NCBI RefSeq assembly: GCF_030272615.1
Contig: NC_081411.1
Span: 37,576,640 to 37,640,639 of the forward strand
DNA: 64,000 nt
From: Cryptomeria japonica
Lineage: Eukaryota; Streptophyta; Pinopsida; Cupressales; Cupressaceae
Direction of reading: 5' to 3'
Positions within the stretch are counted from its first letter, which is position 1, and each line of letters begins with the position of its first letter. Under the pieces are notes generated by a model. The model searched no databases and was not told the origin of the DNA. It saw nothing but the letters and a program-made list of their open reading frames with translations. Of the stretch, positions 12,420-24,280 are shown piece by piece. Position numbers and translations under genes: made by a program.

Positions 12420-13480
12420 CGATGTTTAGAGTTGATAGGAACTAGAGCCAAAAGTTGCACTAACGATATAGGGAGCTAGCCAGTTGGGTCCAAACTTCCC
12501 TTTGTTGTCTCGAAATTGTTGATTTTTAGGATTTTCTCTTATAACTAGGTCACCAACCTAAAATTCTTGGTGTCAAACCTTTTTGTTATATCCTCTAGAC
12601 ATTCTCTTTTGATACACTCTGAGATGATCAAACGCCACTTGCCGATGCTCATCTAGCAATTCGAGCTCTTGCAATCTAGATTTTCTATAGTCTTCATCAG
12701 TAACAAGACCTTGCAAAGAAACTCTTAGAGATGGTATTTCTACTTCAATAGGTACTACTGCTTCGGACCCATACACCAAAGAAAAAGGTGTAGCCCCAGC
12801 AGGTGTTCTGATACTTGTTCTATAAGCCCACAATGCAGGATTGAGTTGTAGATTCCAATCCTTCTTAGATTTCTTCACTGTTCTATGCAAGATAATCAGT
12901 AGGTTTTTGTTAGATGCCTCTGCTTGTCTATTAACTTGAGGGTAATATACTAATGACCAGTGTTGTTTTATTTTGAATTTCTCATAGAGTTCGTCTAGTT
13001 CTTTGTTCTTGAACTCTCCTCCATTATCTGTTATAATGGATGAAGGTATACCATACCTGTAGATGATATAATTAAGAATAAAGAGAGCTACTTGTTTGTC
13101 CGTTGCCTTGATGAGTGGAACCACTTCTACCCACTTAGTGAAGTACTCAGTGGTAGTGATAATAAATTTGTGTCCGTTAGATGATGCATGATATATTTGG
13201 CTAATTAGATCAAATGGCCACTATTGGAAGGGCCAGTGTGTCACAAAGGGTATGAGATCCCTTGCTTGAGTGTGTATAAGGTGCCCATGCAGCTGACACT
13301 TTTCATAGGTTTTAGCAAATTTTATAGCTTCTTTCTCCATGTCTGGCCAATGGTAGCCATCCCTTAGTAGTTTTCGTGCTAAAGTTAGATTGTTTGAATG
13401 AAATCCACAAACACCTTCATGAACCTTAGATAATGTGCATTAGGACTCCTCAATTTCTAGACATCTAAGAAAAGTATTAT
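12420..13480 (-). pseudogene. Tat1 integrase (broken)
   Basis: Going down from about 13480 on the minus strand there is an HHCC-type zinc-binding end (GYHWPDMEKEA... and CQLHGH). The catalytic core at 13124-12573 contains TDNGGEFKN (second catalytic Asp) and a YPQ..RQAEASNK block with the catalytic Glu. It then reads AYRTSIRTPAGATPF and YGSEAVVPIE. The frame meets TGA at about 12573. The C-terminal part (GDLV..ENPKNQ, KGKFGPNW) continues after more stops to about 12420. Integrase joins element cDNA to host DNA. The Tat type has no chromodomain, and none is seen. The zinc-binding and core parts are separated by stops, so it is not functional. Confidence 0.85.
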
Positions 13481-13811
13481 CTAAACCTCACCTGAATAGG
13501 TTGTTAGCAATAATGACATACCATGATGCATTTCGAATTAGGATCCTTTTTTCATTTCGGGAAAGATTAGCAGGGACAACTTGGTCACGTAGGTAAGAGT
13601 AAATGTGGCTATAATGAGATTAGTCATGTCCAATAATAGAATAGGCCATCTAGGACTCAGGAGAATCATAGGTAGGATAACATAACTCTTCCACTAGGAA
13701 TTCAAAGCAAAAATTAGATTCCTGTAGCTGTGGTATAGATGCCAAAGTGGCCATTGCATCCGCTGCTCTATTTGTTGTTCTGGGGATCTGCTGAAAGGAT
13801 ACAAAGGTAAA

Positions 13812-14160
13812 TTATTTCTTGAGATCATCCACCATTCTCTTATAAGGAATTAGTTTCTCATCTCTTATATGATATAGATCATTGACTTGGTTAATAATAA
13901 GTTGAGAATCTCCATAGATGTGTAATTCAAAAATCTTCCACTCGATGGCCAACTTGATCTTGTTTACCAAAGCTTCATATTCTGCACTGTTGTTTGTGCA
14001 AGGGAAGAAAATCTTGTAAGCTTTTGGAATTGAATATTTTTGAGGGGTAATAAAAAGTATTCCGGCACCAGAACCATGTTGAGTGAAAGACCCATCAAAG
14101 AACATCTTCCATGATTGTTTAGTAAGGTACATGATTGATTCATCTGGGAATTCTATATGT
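13812..14160 (-). pseudogene. Tat1 second (archaeal-type) RNase H
   Basis: This 106-residue segment begins W(K)MFFDGSFTQHGSGAGI, the first catalytic-Asp motif of RNase HI. NNSAEYEAL (catalytic Glu) and LHIYGDSQLIINQV (second catalytic Asp) follow. It lies downstream of the retroviral-type RNase H and upstream of integrase, a position known for the additional RNase H of Tat elements. A TAA at about 13812 ends the frame. All three acidic motifs are visible, so this domain alone looks conserved. Confidence 0.87.
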
Positions 14161-14194
14161 AGAGGTTGACTATCTTCAAGTGGAGCATCAGCAA

Positions 14195-15650
14195 TTTGGT
14201 CTACAATAACCTATCCTTTGATGGCATTACGTTCCACATATTCAATATCAAATTCTATAAGAACCATGACCCATTTGGCCAATCTCCCTGTAAGCATTGC
14301 TTTACTGAGAAGATATTTGAGCAGATCAATCTTGGCTACCAGCTTAATAGAGTGTGCTAAGATATAGTGCCTTAATTTTTGCGATGCAAAGAAAAATGCC
14401 AAGCGTGCTTTCTCTATTATAATGTAGTTCATTTGATACGACACTGATGTTCTATTGATGTAATAGATAGCTCATTCTTTTTTATTGTCATCTTGTTGTG
14501 CCAGAAGTGCCCCTAGTGAAGTATCTGTAGCTGATATGTATAGAATCAATGGCTTACCTTGAATCGGTGGCATTAATATGGATGGATTAGAAAGATATTC
14601 TTCGATTTGTTGTAAATTTTGTTCATAATCTTTATCCCAGTTGTATTGAACTCCTTTCCTTAATACCTTCGTGAAGGGTTGAGCTTTGTTTGCTAGCGAG
14701 GATATAAAATGCCTTATTGATTGAAGACGACCCTGTAAACTTCGCATTTGATTGATATTATTGGGTGGAAGCATTTCCATTATAGCTTGGACCTTTTCAG
14801 GGTCAACCTCAATTCCTTTTTTTGAAATTATGTAACCAAGCAATTTTCTTGATGTTACTCCAAATGCAGACTTTTTAGGATTTAATCGGAGCTTGAATCT
14901 TTCCATTCTATCCAGTATAAGGCCTAGTTGTTGAATATGCGTAGATCTCTTCATGGTTTTTACTAGGGTGTCATCAACATAATCTTCCATGTTTTTATGC
15001 ATCATATTATGGAAGATAGTGGTTACTACTCTTTGGTAAGTAGCTCCTATGATCTTTAGCCCAAACAACATAACATTCTAATAGAAGGTTCCCCATGCAC
15101 ACGTGAAAGATATATTTTCTTGATCTTCAGGTGCTATCTTGATCTGATTGTAACCAGAGAATCCATCCATTAATGAATACATCTCATATCCAATAGTCAT
15201 ATCTATTATCATGTCAATATTGGGCAATGGAAAATCATCTTTCGAACATGCTTTGTTGAGATCACTAAAGTCTGTGTAAACTTTAATAGATTTGTCTACC
15301 TTTGATACAGGTACTATGTTTGATATCCATTCTACGTAGTCTATAGCTCTGATAAATCCAGCTTTTAGCAATTTCTCTAGTTTAGCCTTGACTAGCAGTG
15401 CCACATGAGGATGCATCTTATGGGTTTTTTGCTTGACTGGTTTAACTCCTGGTATAATAGAGAGATGATGCATGGTGAGATCAAGATCTAGTCCTGGCAT
15501 ATCTGAGTATGTCCTTGCAAAGTCGATTTTCTTTTCTAAAAAAAGGTTGCTGAAATCTTTTAACTCTTCTGCTGATAGTGATTGAGTTAAATGAATGATG
15601 TGTGGTGTCTCTTGGCTCCCAATGTTCACCAGCTGAGTTGGCTTGATCAA
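14195..15650 (-). pseudogene. Tat1 reverse transcriptase and retroviral-type RNase H (broken)
   Basis: The reverse transcriptase fingers and palm lie at 15650-15078: KLLKAGFIRAI.Y.EW, VYTDFSDLNKA, FPLPNIDM and LMDGFSGYNQIKI, with the first catalytic Asp in LMDGF. After a TAG at 15078-15080 the same frame runs from 15071 to 14472 with GATYQR and the YVDD catalytic box (DYVDDTLVKT). It continues into the connection and RNase H start (LYISATDTSLGALLAQ). A TGA near 14472 is followed in frame by the rest of RNase H (EKARLAFFFASQKLRHY, GRLAKWVM) to a TAG near 14211. These stops without frameshift are typical of point decay. The enzyme would copy element RNA into cDNA in a cytoplasmic particle. Confidence 0.9.
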
Positions 15651-16030
15651 TATGGAAGATCTCTCCTAGAAGTGACTTGGCAATATATCAAGTATCTCAC
15701 CTTCAGGCGCCTCAGAGAGGTTTTCACCTTTAGTTACATCCTTTATATTCTCTTTTTTAGATTCTTACACTGCCACAATGTGGTTTTCGCCATCAGGTCT
15801 TTTATTTTTATTTTTCTGATTTTTGTGATTAAGATACTTGATATCTGTTTCAGTGTTGTTGTCACTTTGTTCACTAGTGGAAGAGTTCATGGGTTCAACT
15901 GCATTGAGATAATAAGCTAACGTATAGTCATTGGCAAAAGTAGGTATGTTCAAGGGTTGGTTATAAAGAGTACAATCAATCAGTTCCGGATGCATTAAGG
16001 ATAAGGTTGGAATAGGCTCAAGGGAGTTCA

Positions 16031-17619
16031 CGATACTATCATCATGGCTTCAAACCGACCAGTCGAGTTCCTGAAGACTACCTTGTGTATGTGTCTCGAG
16101 ACTAGGAAGCGTTATGATACGATTATCAAAGTTCATGTTAGTATTTATTGGACCTAACCCAAGTGACCTACTTCTAGCGTCGTCAACTACTTCAGAATGG
16201 ACTACTTACTGTGGTGTGACAGTAATAGGGTCAGCAGACAACATCTCAACATTCATGATAGAGTAGTCATAATGTGTTGTTGAATAATCGTTATTATAAA
16301 TAGAGCTCTTGCCTAAGTTATCAAAGTCATAAGATGAAGTTTCTAACTTGTCTTCAAGTGGCTTAGTAAAAGTATATATAGTATCAATACCCACATCCTT
16401 GATGCTGCAAGTTCCTTCATGATTTGGCTCATTAATTACCTATATTTGACACACTTGTGGACATAACTTTGATGGTTCTGTTAATCCCTATTGTTTGTTC
16501 CATTCAACTTCCTCTAGACTGATGACTGGTTTTGTTTCTATAGCTTCTAATTCTTCTTTTGTAGTTTTGTACCTGATTTGTCCTATCTCGTTAGAGGAAA
16601 AGTTAGTAGGTGAAGAAATTGCATGTGTGCTTTCTTCTTCTAATTGTTGTTCATAGTCTTCTTGTCTTTTTAGTCTAATTTATTCTATTTCCTTTTGCAT
16701 TTTTAGGCATATCATCTCTTGTGCATCATATGTGATATCACTGGATTGTTTAGGGGTTTCTGTAGTAGATGTATCTAAGAGATGGTCAAGACCCCATTCA
16801 TACTCATTTGAATCAGTTTCTGAATCATCTATTTGTTGTCTACCGATATATATGACCAGAATGTTCAGTGGTGCAAACAATTCTCTAATTTTGTATACTT
16901 CATCTCTCATATCCTCTAGGACTTCTACTTCCTATGGTATTATAGCTGATATAATTGGATGTTGATTACCAATTGTTTTCTCTCTGGGTGGGCAATTATT
17001 TTTGTTCATCATCACACCCTTCCAAAGTTTGTTGAGTATTAATTTCTTGTGTCGTTAAAGGTAGTACCTTTTTCTTCCACTGAGGCTGATGGTGGGACAT
17101 GTGCTTCTGATCTGATGTCTTTCTTGGGTCATATCCCAGTCCAGCTTTATCATTGACAGACTTAGTTTGTAACTAGATAGGTTCAACAATACCTTTTTGA
17201 TGTTTTCCTAGAGGACCAATACCTAAATATCCCTTTTGTTGAAGCGTCTTATAGTCTAGACCATATTGTGTCAGGGAAATCTCACAATGTCGTATTTCTT
17301 TGTTTGCATTGTCTTCTTTGAAAAGTGATTTAAGAACATCATCCTCTTCTATTTCACCTACAAGAGAAGTAGAGGATTGTAGAAACAGACCATCATACAT
17401 GACTTTTGGAGTTGAAGTTTGTGGCTTCATAATCTTTGATGGTTTTCCTAACTATCTTGGTGATGGAGGAAGAGACATTAGTGAGAGTATAGGCTCTATC
17501 TTATAGCCATCTATGCTAGTGTTTGCAATTTTAAATTTATTTTGTAAATATTTCAGCAAAGATTCTGAACTTTCAGTTGTAGAGGTTGCTCTATTATGAG
17601 GAACAAAAGTATCAACACT
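16031..17619 (-). other. Tat1 spacer between protease and RT
   Basis: There is a succession of short minus-strand frames (17430-17173, 16910-16680, 16394-16206, 16031-15765). They are rich in Ser, Thr, Asp and Asn, with GYLGIGPLGKHQKGI near 17200. I see no known domain. The matching spacer in Tat2 (45634-44828) is also low-complexity, so it is probably a linker of the polyprotein. Confidence 0.55.
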
Positions 17620-18207
17620 CTACGTTAATGCATTGCAAGTATAGCTTGTATCGGCAAGAATAATGATTTCAACTCCATTATAAGGAAACTTCAAGCACTG
17701 ATGATACGTAGATAGTACTACTTTCATTTCATGAATCCATGGCCTACCCAGTAAGATGTTGTATGAAAGATGAGGATCTAGGATCTGAAAAATGACATAT
17801 CTTTCTACAGGTCCTAGTCTGATTGGTAATAGTACCAGACCCTTAGAAGTTCTTTCTTCTTCATCATAAGCCTTGATTGTTATCTTCTTTGTTGGATCAA
17901 TAACATTTTCAGAAAATCCCAACTGTGTCAGCAGATTGTAGGTACAAATATTCAACCCAATGCCTACATCTATCAAAACATGTTTAACGCAGTGTTTATG
18001 GATCATGGCTTCAATGTGTAATGGCTGGTTATGTGGGTGACTCAGTGAGTTATCATCTTCTTCAGAGAAAGGGAGGTAATGAGGTGAGGTCAGGTGACCC
18101 ACCATAGATTGAAACCGATCTACGTCTAAATCTTTAGGGAAACTCATGGTAAGTAGAGACTTGTCTAGGACCTCTTTATGAGTAGAAGAGATCTTAAGCA
18201 GTTCCAA
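17620..18207 (-). pseudogene. Tat1 gag-pro linker and aspartic protease
   Basis: A 195-residue open frame. After an N-terminal linker (DVDRFQSMVGHL) it reads HKHCVKHVLIDVGIGLNICT, the retropepsin active-site loop, then ITIKAYDEEERTSKG, YNILLGRPWIHEM (flap and ILGRPW motif) and PSTYHQCLKFP-like sequence. The usual D-G/S/T-G triad is D-V-G here; Tat2 has D-G-G at the same place. The middle residue is therefore altered and activity is doubtful. The protease would cut the element polyprotein. The same domain occurs twice in Tat2. Confidence 0.85.
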
Positions 18208-20186
18208 AATTGAGATTTGAGCATTGGTTCTCTTTAATTATTCGACAATACTATAACCAGGAGAAGACAATGAAGCTGGTTGTTTTGGTTTGGCCATGAT
18301 TGTGTCTATTTGTCTATTTGGTAGATTTGATGTTGTTTGATCGAAGGTTGAGGAACTAGCTTTTGGGAGAGTAATCTTCCTTGGAGCATGAGTCATGGTA
18401 TTAGCAGTTTGTGCTTGACTTTGGTGATCCTAGACTATGATCACATTGCAATATTCAGTTTGAGCAGATTCAATCATGTTGATCACATTATCATTGTTAG
18501 TGTAGGCATAATTGACTCTAGCTCCTCCCTTGGATTTTGAGGAATCTCCTTATTCATAAGTCGGTAAGGGATCTTTAAAGGCCTTATGATCGACATTAGT
18601 CATGTGATTTCCAACAACGATCTTTCTTGCGTCAATGAGATCTTGGATTTCATGTCAGAGTTTCATGCAAATATTTATGTTATGTCCCTTGTTCCGATGG
18701 TAGTCATAGTATTCATTTTCTCTCCATCATTTGGGTCTAATTTCTGGGTCATATGATCTAGAATTGTTTGGCAATGTTATCAGATTATTTGCCAATAAGG
18801 TTTTGAAAGCTGATTCATATGACTCATCTAGAGGAGTAAAATCATGCTTAGGATTTGAAAGCCAAGGCTTTTCTTTAAACCATTCTCTTATTTTCTTTGG
18901 AGGATTTTCTACCGCTGTTTCAGCTGCCTTGAGTGCTTGCATGCCACTGGCCAAGTTAAATATTGTGGATTTTGTTTTTCCTTGGAAAGTATCTACCACT
19001 CCATCACTAACAACATTTCTATTGTTATATTTTTCGTATTTCCAGTACTTTCTCTTTTCTTTAGAGCTAGAACCTTGCGGTGTTTCTTTCCAAATTGATA
19101 TATCTCCCTTGTTTATAAGCACATCTTCCATTCTGGGGGCATTATCTACCATTTTGTTGAGTGAAGGATATACTTGCATCTAGACACTGTACTTTAATTC
19201 AAGGATTATGTTGTTGACAAAGATATCCATTTTCTCAAGATTTGGGATAGTCTGTGAATATCTAGAGAACATCTTTCTCCATCATTGGAGAAAAGTGAGA
19301 AAGGGTTCTCTTGTCTTTTGCTTGGTATTGCGAAGCTCTATCATAGTAACACGATGTCGAATGTTGTATGAGTATTGTTGTAAAAATAGTTGGATTAGTT
19401 CTTCGAACGTTTTTATTCCTTTGGGTAGACTTGAGAACCATTCCATTGCTTGAACCCCTAAACTCCTTGGGAAAAGGTGCATGAGGTATGTTTGGTCATG
19501 CATGAACTCCATACAGGCAGCACAAAATTCTCTGACATGATCTTGAGGATCTGAGGTACCATCATATTTGTCAAATTTTTAGATCTCAACTCATGAAGGA
19601 AATGGAGGCATGTAAAGGGTTTTGTCAAATGGGAATGGGCATATTATGTCCAATGAATATTGTTTTGGTGTTTTATCTTTGTTTTGTAGTTTTATGACTG
19701 CAATTTGTGATGTTTGCCTATTTTTCCCCATGGTGTCTCTTCCTCTTTAGTGACGAGGGCCTCCACATTATAACCAGTAGGGAGTTTGGCACCTTACTTT
19801 GCTAATTCTAGGAAATAGTCTTCTTTTTCCCTAGCCATGATGACCTTCATCATTTTTTGAAACTCTTTATCATTCTGACATCTATGTACTTCGGCTTCGA
19901 AAGGTTCAGGAAGTTCACATTTAGTTGATGAGGAATCACTATCAGTGGCATGATTGTTGAAGTCGTCATGAGTGTATCATTTATTAGCTTCTCTTTCATG
20001 TCTTTCCCCAGACATGGTGGGAGATAGGGGCTGACCAAAGATTGGTATATCGTGAACTAGTATTTGTGATGAGGATGGTTTATTTTGAAAGAGGTTTCCT
20101 TCAAAGAATGGATTGTCATTTGATGAAAAAGGTGTTTCTTTTCCTTTGTTTGTTTTGCTATGAGAGTTTCTGGTTTGAGCAAACAT
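18208..20186 (-). pseudogene. Tat1 gag (broken)
   Basis: Pieces of one gag frame run from about 20186 downward. The N-terminus (MFAQTRNSHSKTNKGKE...) ends at an in-frame TGA near 19977. The core at 19512-19282 (DQTYLMHLFPRSLG.QAMEWFSSLP, IQLFLQQYSYNI, ELRNTKQK) is the retrotransposon gag domain, closely matching the Tat2 gag. 19179-18727 (APRMEDVLINKGDI, PNNSRSYDPEIRPK) is the C-terminal part. Gag forms the virus-like particle and packages element RNA. Numerous stops are present. I saw no CCHC knuckle; at this position there is only a HCQ/EFH-type motif, on the opposite side of 18727. Confidence 0.82.
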
Positions 20187-22210
20187 TTGTAACCAACAGG
20201 ATTGAGTGCTAAATGTGTTGCAGAAGTCAAGATCAAATTGTAGCTAGTAGTTCATTTAAAGTAGTGATTTGAGAGAAGTAATTAAGATCTGGTCTAGTTT
20301 CAGGAATGATCTATCCTGTGTAAGGTGTTATCTAAGTTAACTTAGGTTTGATAAGATGTTGTTTGAACTAGCTAAGATCTGATCAACAAAATCATGCAAT
20401 GTAATGACAGGGGTACACTTATCAAGGTTGTTTATGCTTAGGAGGAAGATAACCAATTTTATGCTCATTGTAGACTGGTTTAGGCAAGTTTGACTGTTTA
20501 GGACTAATAAGATCAAGAATTCATATGATAGAGGATTGGACAGAGACAAGATTCTGATAGACCGAGTTTCAATGATTGATGACTACCAGTTTTTGATAAG
20601 GACTGATGTTTCAATGACTGACAGAGACCAGTTTGGACATAGACAAAGTTTATCACTAAGTTATTAGATATTGTTTGATTTTTTTCTCTAGTTTCAATAT
20701 TTCATTTTTCAATTTTAGGGATGAAAACACAAAAAACATGCAAGATAAATAACAGTTCAATCACAACACGCTAACCCTATGGAAGTTGGCTTAGAGAAGA
20801 AAACCTTTTCTTGTTGACTTGGGTACACACCCAATAGCTAATTAGAATACGGTCACTAAGTCTCATGTAATGGATTCTCAACGCCATATTAGCTGACTCC
20901 AAATGCTAATGGGGGCACGATATGGCAAGTATCTTGGGAGAGTTACTATCTCTCTTGCACAAAAATTATCAACCTTTCAGAGGTGAATCAGGTAGCTCCT
21001 AATCTTATAATTCTTAGTTAGGAATTCCATTTGAAATTACCCCTTGAAGTCACGCAAGCATGATTGAGGCCTATAGCCCGACAAGGTACTGAAACAAGTT
21101 GTAATCACGTAAACGTGATTGAGACCATGAGGCCCTACAAAATGCTCTATATGAGAGATCTCAAAGAGAAAACTCAAATAATCCCATCCTCTGAGACTTT
21201 AATCACTAGAGGCCTATTTATTATAGTGAGTTGGAATTCTCAGGTCCAACTGTACTCACTTGGGTCATTCTCATAGGGTGATTACTTTTTCCCACTGTGA
21301 CAGGCCCGCTAAAGGTACACAAATCTCAAAACATAGAAAAAAGCTTTGAGGGTCTAGATTTCTGATTGTCTATCAAAGACAAGAGCATACTCTCCTACCT
21401 CTTAGATTTTTCTAAAAACATGAAAGACATATTTTTTCTTTAACCAGATAGCAATTTAAGTGCCTAAGAAAATACTAAATGAATACACAATGTTTAGTCA
21501 ATTCTCCTTAGGTAACTTGCAAAACCAATATGTCATTAGTCATTTTCATCTTGATTCTTTGGCGAGCATATGTTTGATTGATAGATTCTTTGACAAGTGT
21601 CCTGCAAAAATTAAAAGCCCAAAATTAGTTGCCAAAATGACATAAAAAAAAATCATCAAAAGAAAATTCTATCATGCAAACTGTAAATTATACTAATCTA
21701 ACAAGAATTTCCATTTTTTATGACTATCCTAGTTATGACAGTTTTGATAGTACTGCACTCTATTATTTATAACTTTTGAACCAAAGATAATTTGGAAAAT
21801 CACTTCGGTGGACATATGAAAAATGTGGTTCTACAGAACATATTAAAATTTGGGTTAGATCCAACAGTTAAATAAAACATTATGCCATCCAAGCAGAGAC
21901 CATTTGTGACTGTCATAGAAGAATAAGTAAAATGATAGTACTTCACTCTGTCATTCATAACTTTCAAACCAAAATTTTTGAAGACAATCACTTTGGTGAA
22001 ACTGTAGAAAACTTGGTTTTAAACAAAATATAAAACATGACTTTAGATCCAACAGTTCAATAAAAAGTTATTCTATCTAAATCGAGACCATGTTTGACTG
22101 TCACAGAAGAACAAGGAAAAAGAAAAAATTTTATTTGCAAATTTAACACATGTTTATTAGTTATAAAAACCAAACATTAAATTTGTTCAAGAAACATTAG
22201 AAATCTTTTA
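20187..22210. other. Tat1 5' leader, non-coding
   Basis: It lies between the PBS and gag, with no ORF of substance. Two related blocks near 21720-21910 and 21930-22110 (an open phrase TAACTTTnnAACCAAA... and ...GACCAT.TGTGACTGTCA) form an imperfect duplication of about 200 bp. Confidence 0.55.
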
Positions 22211-22241
22211 GTCATGGGTTTGAGCCCCATAGTTGGCGCCA
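22211..22241 (-). other. Tat1 primer-binding site with extended tRNA-3'-end likeness
   Basis: On the + strand this 31-nt stretch reads like the last third of a tRNA: a T-stem/loop (ATGGG-TTTGAGC-CCCAT), then a 7-nt acceptor strand, a discriminator and CCA. Four bases separate it from the LTR. On the minus strand it is the PBS beginning TGGCGCCAACT. It most resembles plant tRNA-Lys; this is from memory of tRNA ends and is an inference. Confidence 0.8.
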
Positions 22242-22245
22242 AATA

Positions 22246-23376
22246 TGTGTGTGTGAAAAGTGGACCTGTATCTGTATCTGGAATACACAACACTTCAACT
22301 AAGTCATTAGATGCATGGTTAGTAAATCAATAATCAATGAATAACAAACCATTACAAAGTGACCCAATACCTTTTAGTAGATGCGAGTTTAGATTTCTCT
22401 CATATTGCTAAGCTATCCAGTGACTAGACAACACCTAAATGAAGGATTTTTAAATCTATATGATCATGAATATGAGCTAAACGGATGCAAGATTTAAGCT
22501 AGATATGCAAGATTAATCTAACACGATTTAAGCAATATTAAGCTAAATGATTTAAGAAATATGAAATAACTAATATGCAATATTTGAATGTAAATTCTCA
22601 ATGAACCTAGAGCAAAAATGATATAATAACAATATATTCTCTAGGATTTTTTAATGAGAGATGAGAGCCCAAATTTATAGAAAATTCAGAAAGAAACCAA
22701 CGGTTGAGATCAAATGATGATGAGCGGTCAAGATTTCCAAGAGAAAGCACAATCTAGGTGAATTGATGTGATTGGATGATTTTCTCAGTTTTAAAGGAAA
22801 TTGAACTAAAATTAAGATAAAACTGATTTATTCTCTATTTCATTCAATTTTAATATTTAATTGCTTTAATTTCTTTCTTTGAGATTATTTATCAATTTTT
22901 AATTTGTTTTTTTCAAGATTATCTCCAATTGACTTCTTTTCTCAAATTTTTAATTCTTTTTTGGTCAATTAATTCCTTTTTTGATTTATTTCCATTTCTG
23001 AAGATTTGTGCTCATAATTTCTGATTCCTCTTTCTTGATTTGTTTCCTTTTTTGAAGATTTATGACAATTTTTATTTATATTTCAAATTAGTTCCTCTTT
23101 TTGCTGATTTAATGGAAAATTGATTTATTTAATTAAAGATGCCAGGATATTTAATAAAATAAATAAGATAATTGTTTAAAATGATTTACTTGGAATGATC
23201 AATTAATTAAATAAATATTTAATTAATATTGGTTGATTAATTTGCCATGTGACATTTGATGATTTTAGAAATTAATTGTGTGTTCAAGATTGTTTTAATT
23301 GCCTTTGGTTAGGACCTTGGTGACATTGTCGAGATTAGGGGCTCATGGTTTAGATGACCATTTTTAGGGTATTACA
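22246..23376 (-). repeat. Tat1 5' LTR
   Basis: It is 1,131 bp, the partner of 8722-9816, with the same TGTGTGTGTG start and TTACA end on the + strand. CATGC follows at 23377-23381. Confidence 0.93.
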
Positions 23377-23381
23377 CATGC

Positions 23382-24280
23382 ACTGCATCTGATGTCTTCT
23401 TACAAGGTATGAAATGCATCATCTTCGAGAATCTATCCACCACCACAAATTTAGAATTATTTCCTCTATGTGTCTTAGTTAATCCAAGTATTAAATCCAT
23501 GCTTATGTCTTCCCAAGGTCTCTCTGGTACTGTCAAAGGCTTATAAAATCCCACGTTTTGACTATTACCATTTGTAACTTGACAATTTCTACAGCTCTAC
23601 ACAAACTTCCTAACATCCTTATGAATTTGAGGCCAAAAGTAATGTTCACTCACCAATGCTACTATTTTATCAACACCAAAGTGTCTGGCTAATCCTCCAC
23701 TATGTTTCTCCTTTATCAGATTCTCCCTCATAGAACTCTTAGATATACACAACTTAATTGCTCTGAATAACATCCTATCCTAAATGAAATAATCCAACAA
23801 CTGACTTATGTCCACCATAACTGGTTCTCTACATTCTCTCCAAGGTTCTGCAAAATCTGGGTCATTATCATACAAGATCTTCAACTCATCAAATCCTAAT
23901 ATTGTCACTCTCATCTATGTCAGCAAATTCCTCCTTCTACTTAGTGCATCAACAAATTTGTTTGATTTCACACTTTTATGCTTCAACATAGGTGTAACTC
24001 TGCAAAAATTCTACCCATCTTAAATGTCTCTTATTCAACTTACTCTGAGTGTTCAAGTACTGCAAGGCTTAATGGTCATTATACAACACAAAATCTTTAG
24101 GGAACAGCTAATGTCTCCATTTCTTCAAGGCTTGAATTATGTCATCAAATTAATCATCATACATTGAATATCTTCTCCTGACATCATTCAACTTTTCAAT
24201 GAAATAAGCTACTGCTCTCCCTTCCAAACTCAATACTGCTCCAATTTTGTTCTCACTTGCATCACAGTCCACTTTGTTGG
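23382..24280 (-). pseudogene. Ty3/gypsy chromovirus relic: RNase H end and integrase start
   Basis: On the minus strand, from 24280, it reads VDCDASENKIGAVLSLEGRAVAYF, then RRRYSMYDD, LKKWRH and FVLYNDH.ALQYLN, a Ty3/gypsy RNase H with stops. The integrase zinc-binding region (about 23800-23600) and the core start at 23554 follow. The core reads [40 protein letters not shown] with the first catalytic Asp. It stops at the Tat1 insertion and continues without loss at 8716, so it once joined the 7775-8716 segment. At about 24275-24280 similarity to the element ends abruptly at TGTTGGGAATTC, so RT, protease and gag are absent. The break could be another insertion or a deletion. Confidence 0.85.

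Larger units (their letters stand above)
8722..23376 (-). mobile_element. Tat1: Tat-lineage Ty3/gypsy LTR retrotransposon
   Basis: A 14,655-bp element in minus orientation, bounded by LTRs that begin TGTGTGTG and end TTACA on the + strand. The perfect 5-bp target duplication CATGC lies at 8717-8721 and 23377-23381. The order in its own direction is LTR, PBS, long leader, gag, protease, linker, RT, RNase H, a second archaeal-type RNase H, integrase, long 3' UTR, PPT, LTR. The extra RNase H after the retroviral-type one, the absence of a chromodomain and the long repeat-bearing 3' UTR mark the Tat lineage. All frames carry stops. The two LTRs show about 15 differences in their first 200 bp plus indels, so the insertion is not recent. 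It is inserted in the chromovirus integrase. Confidence 0.93.

Noticed and set aside
22202-22241. A tRNA gene on the + strand
   Set aside because: Only the T-arm, acceptor 3' strand and CCA are present, and the encoded CCA and the position next to an LTR identify a primer-binding site.
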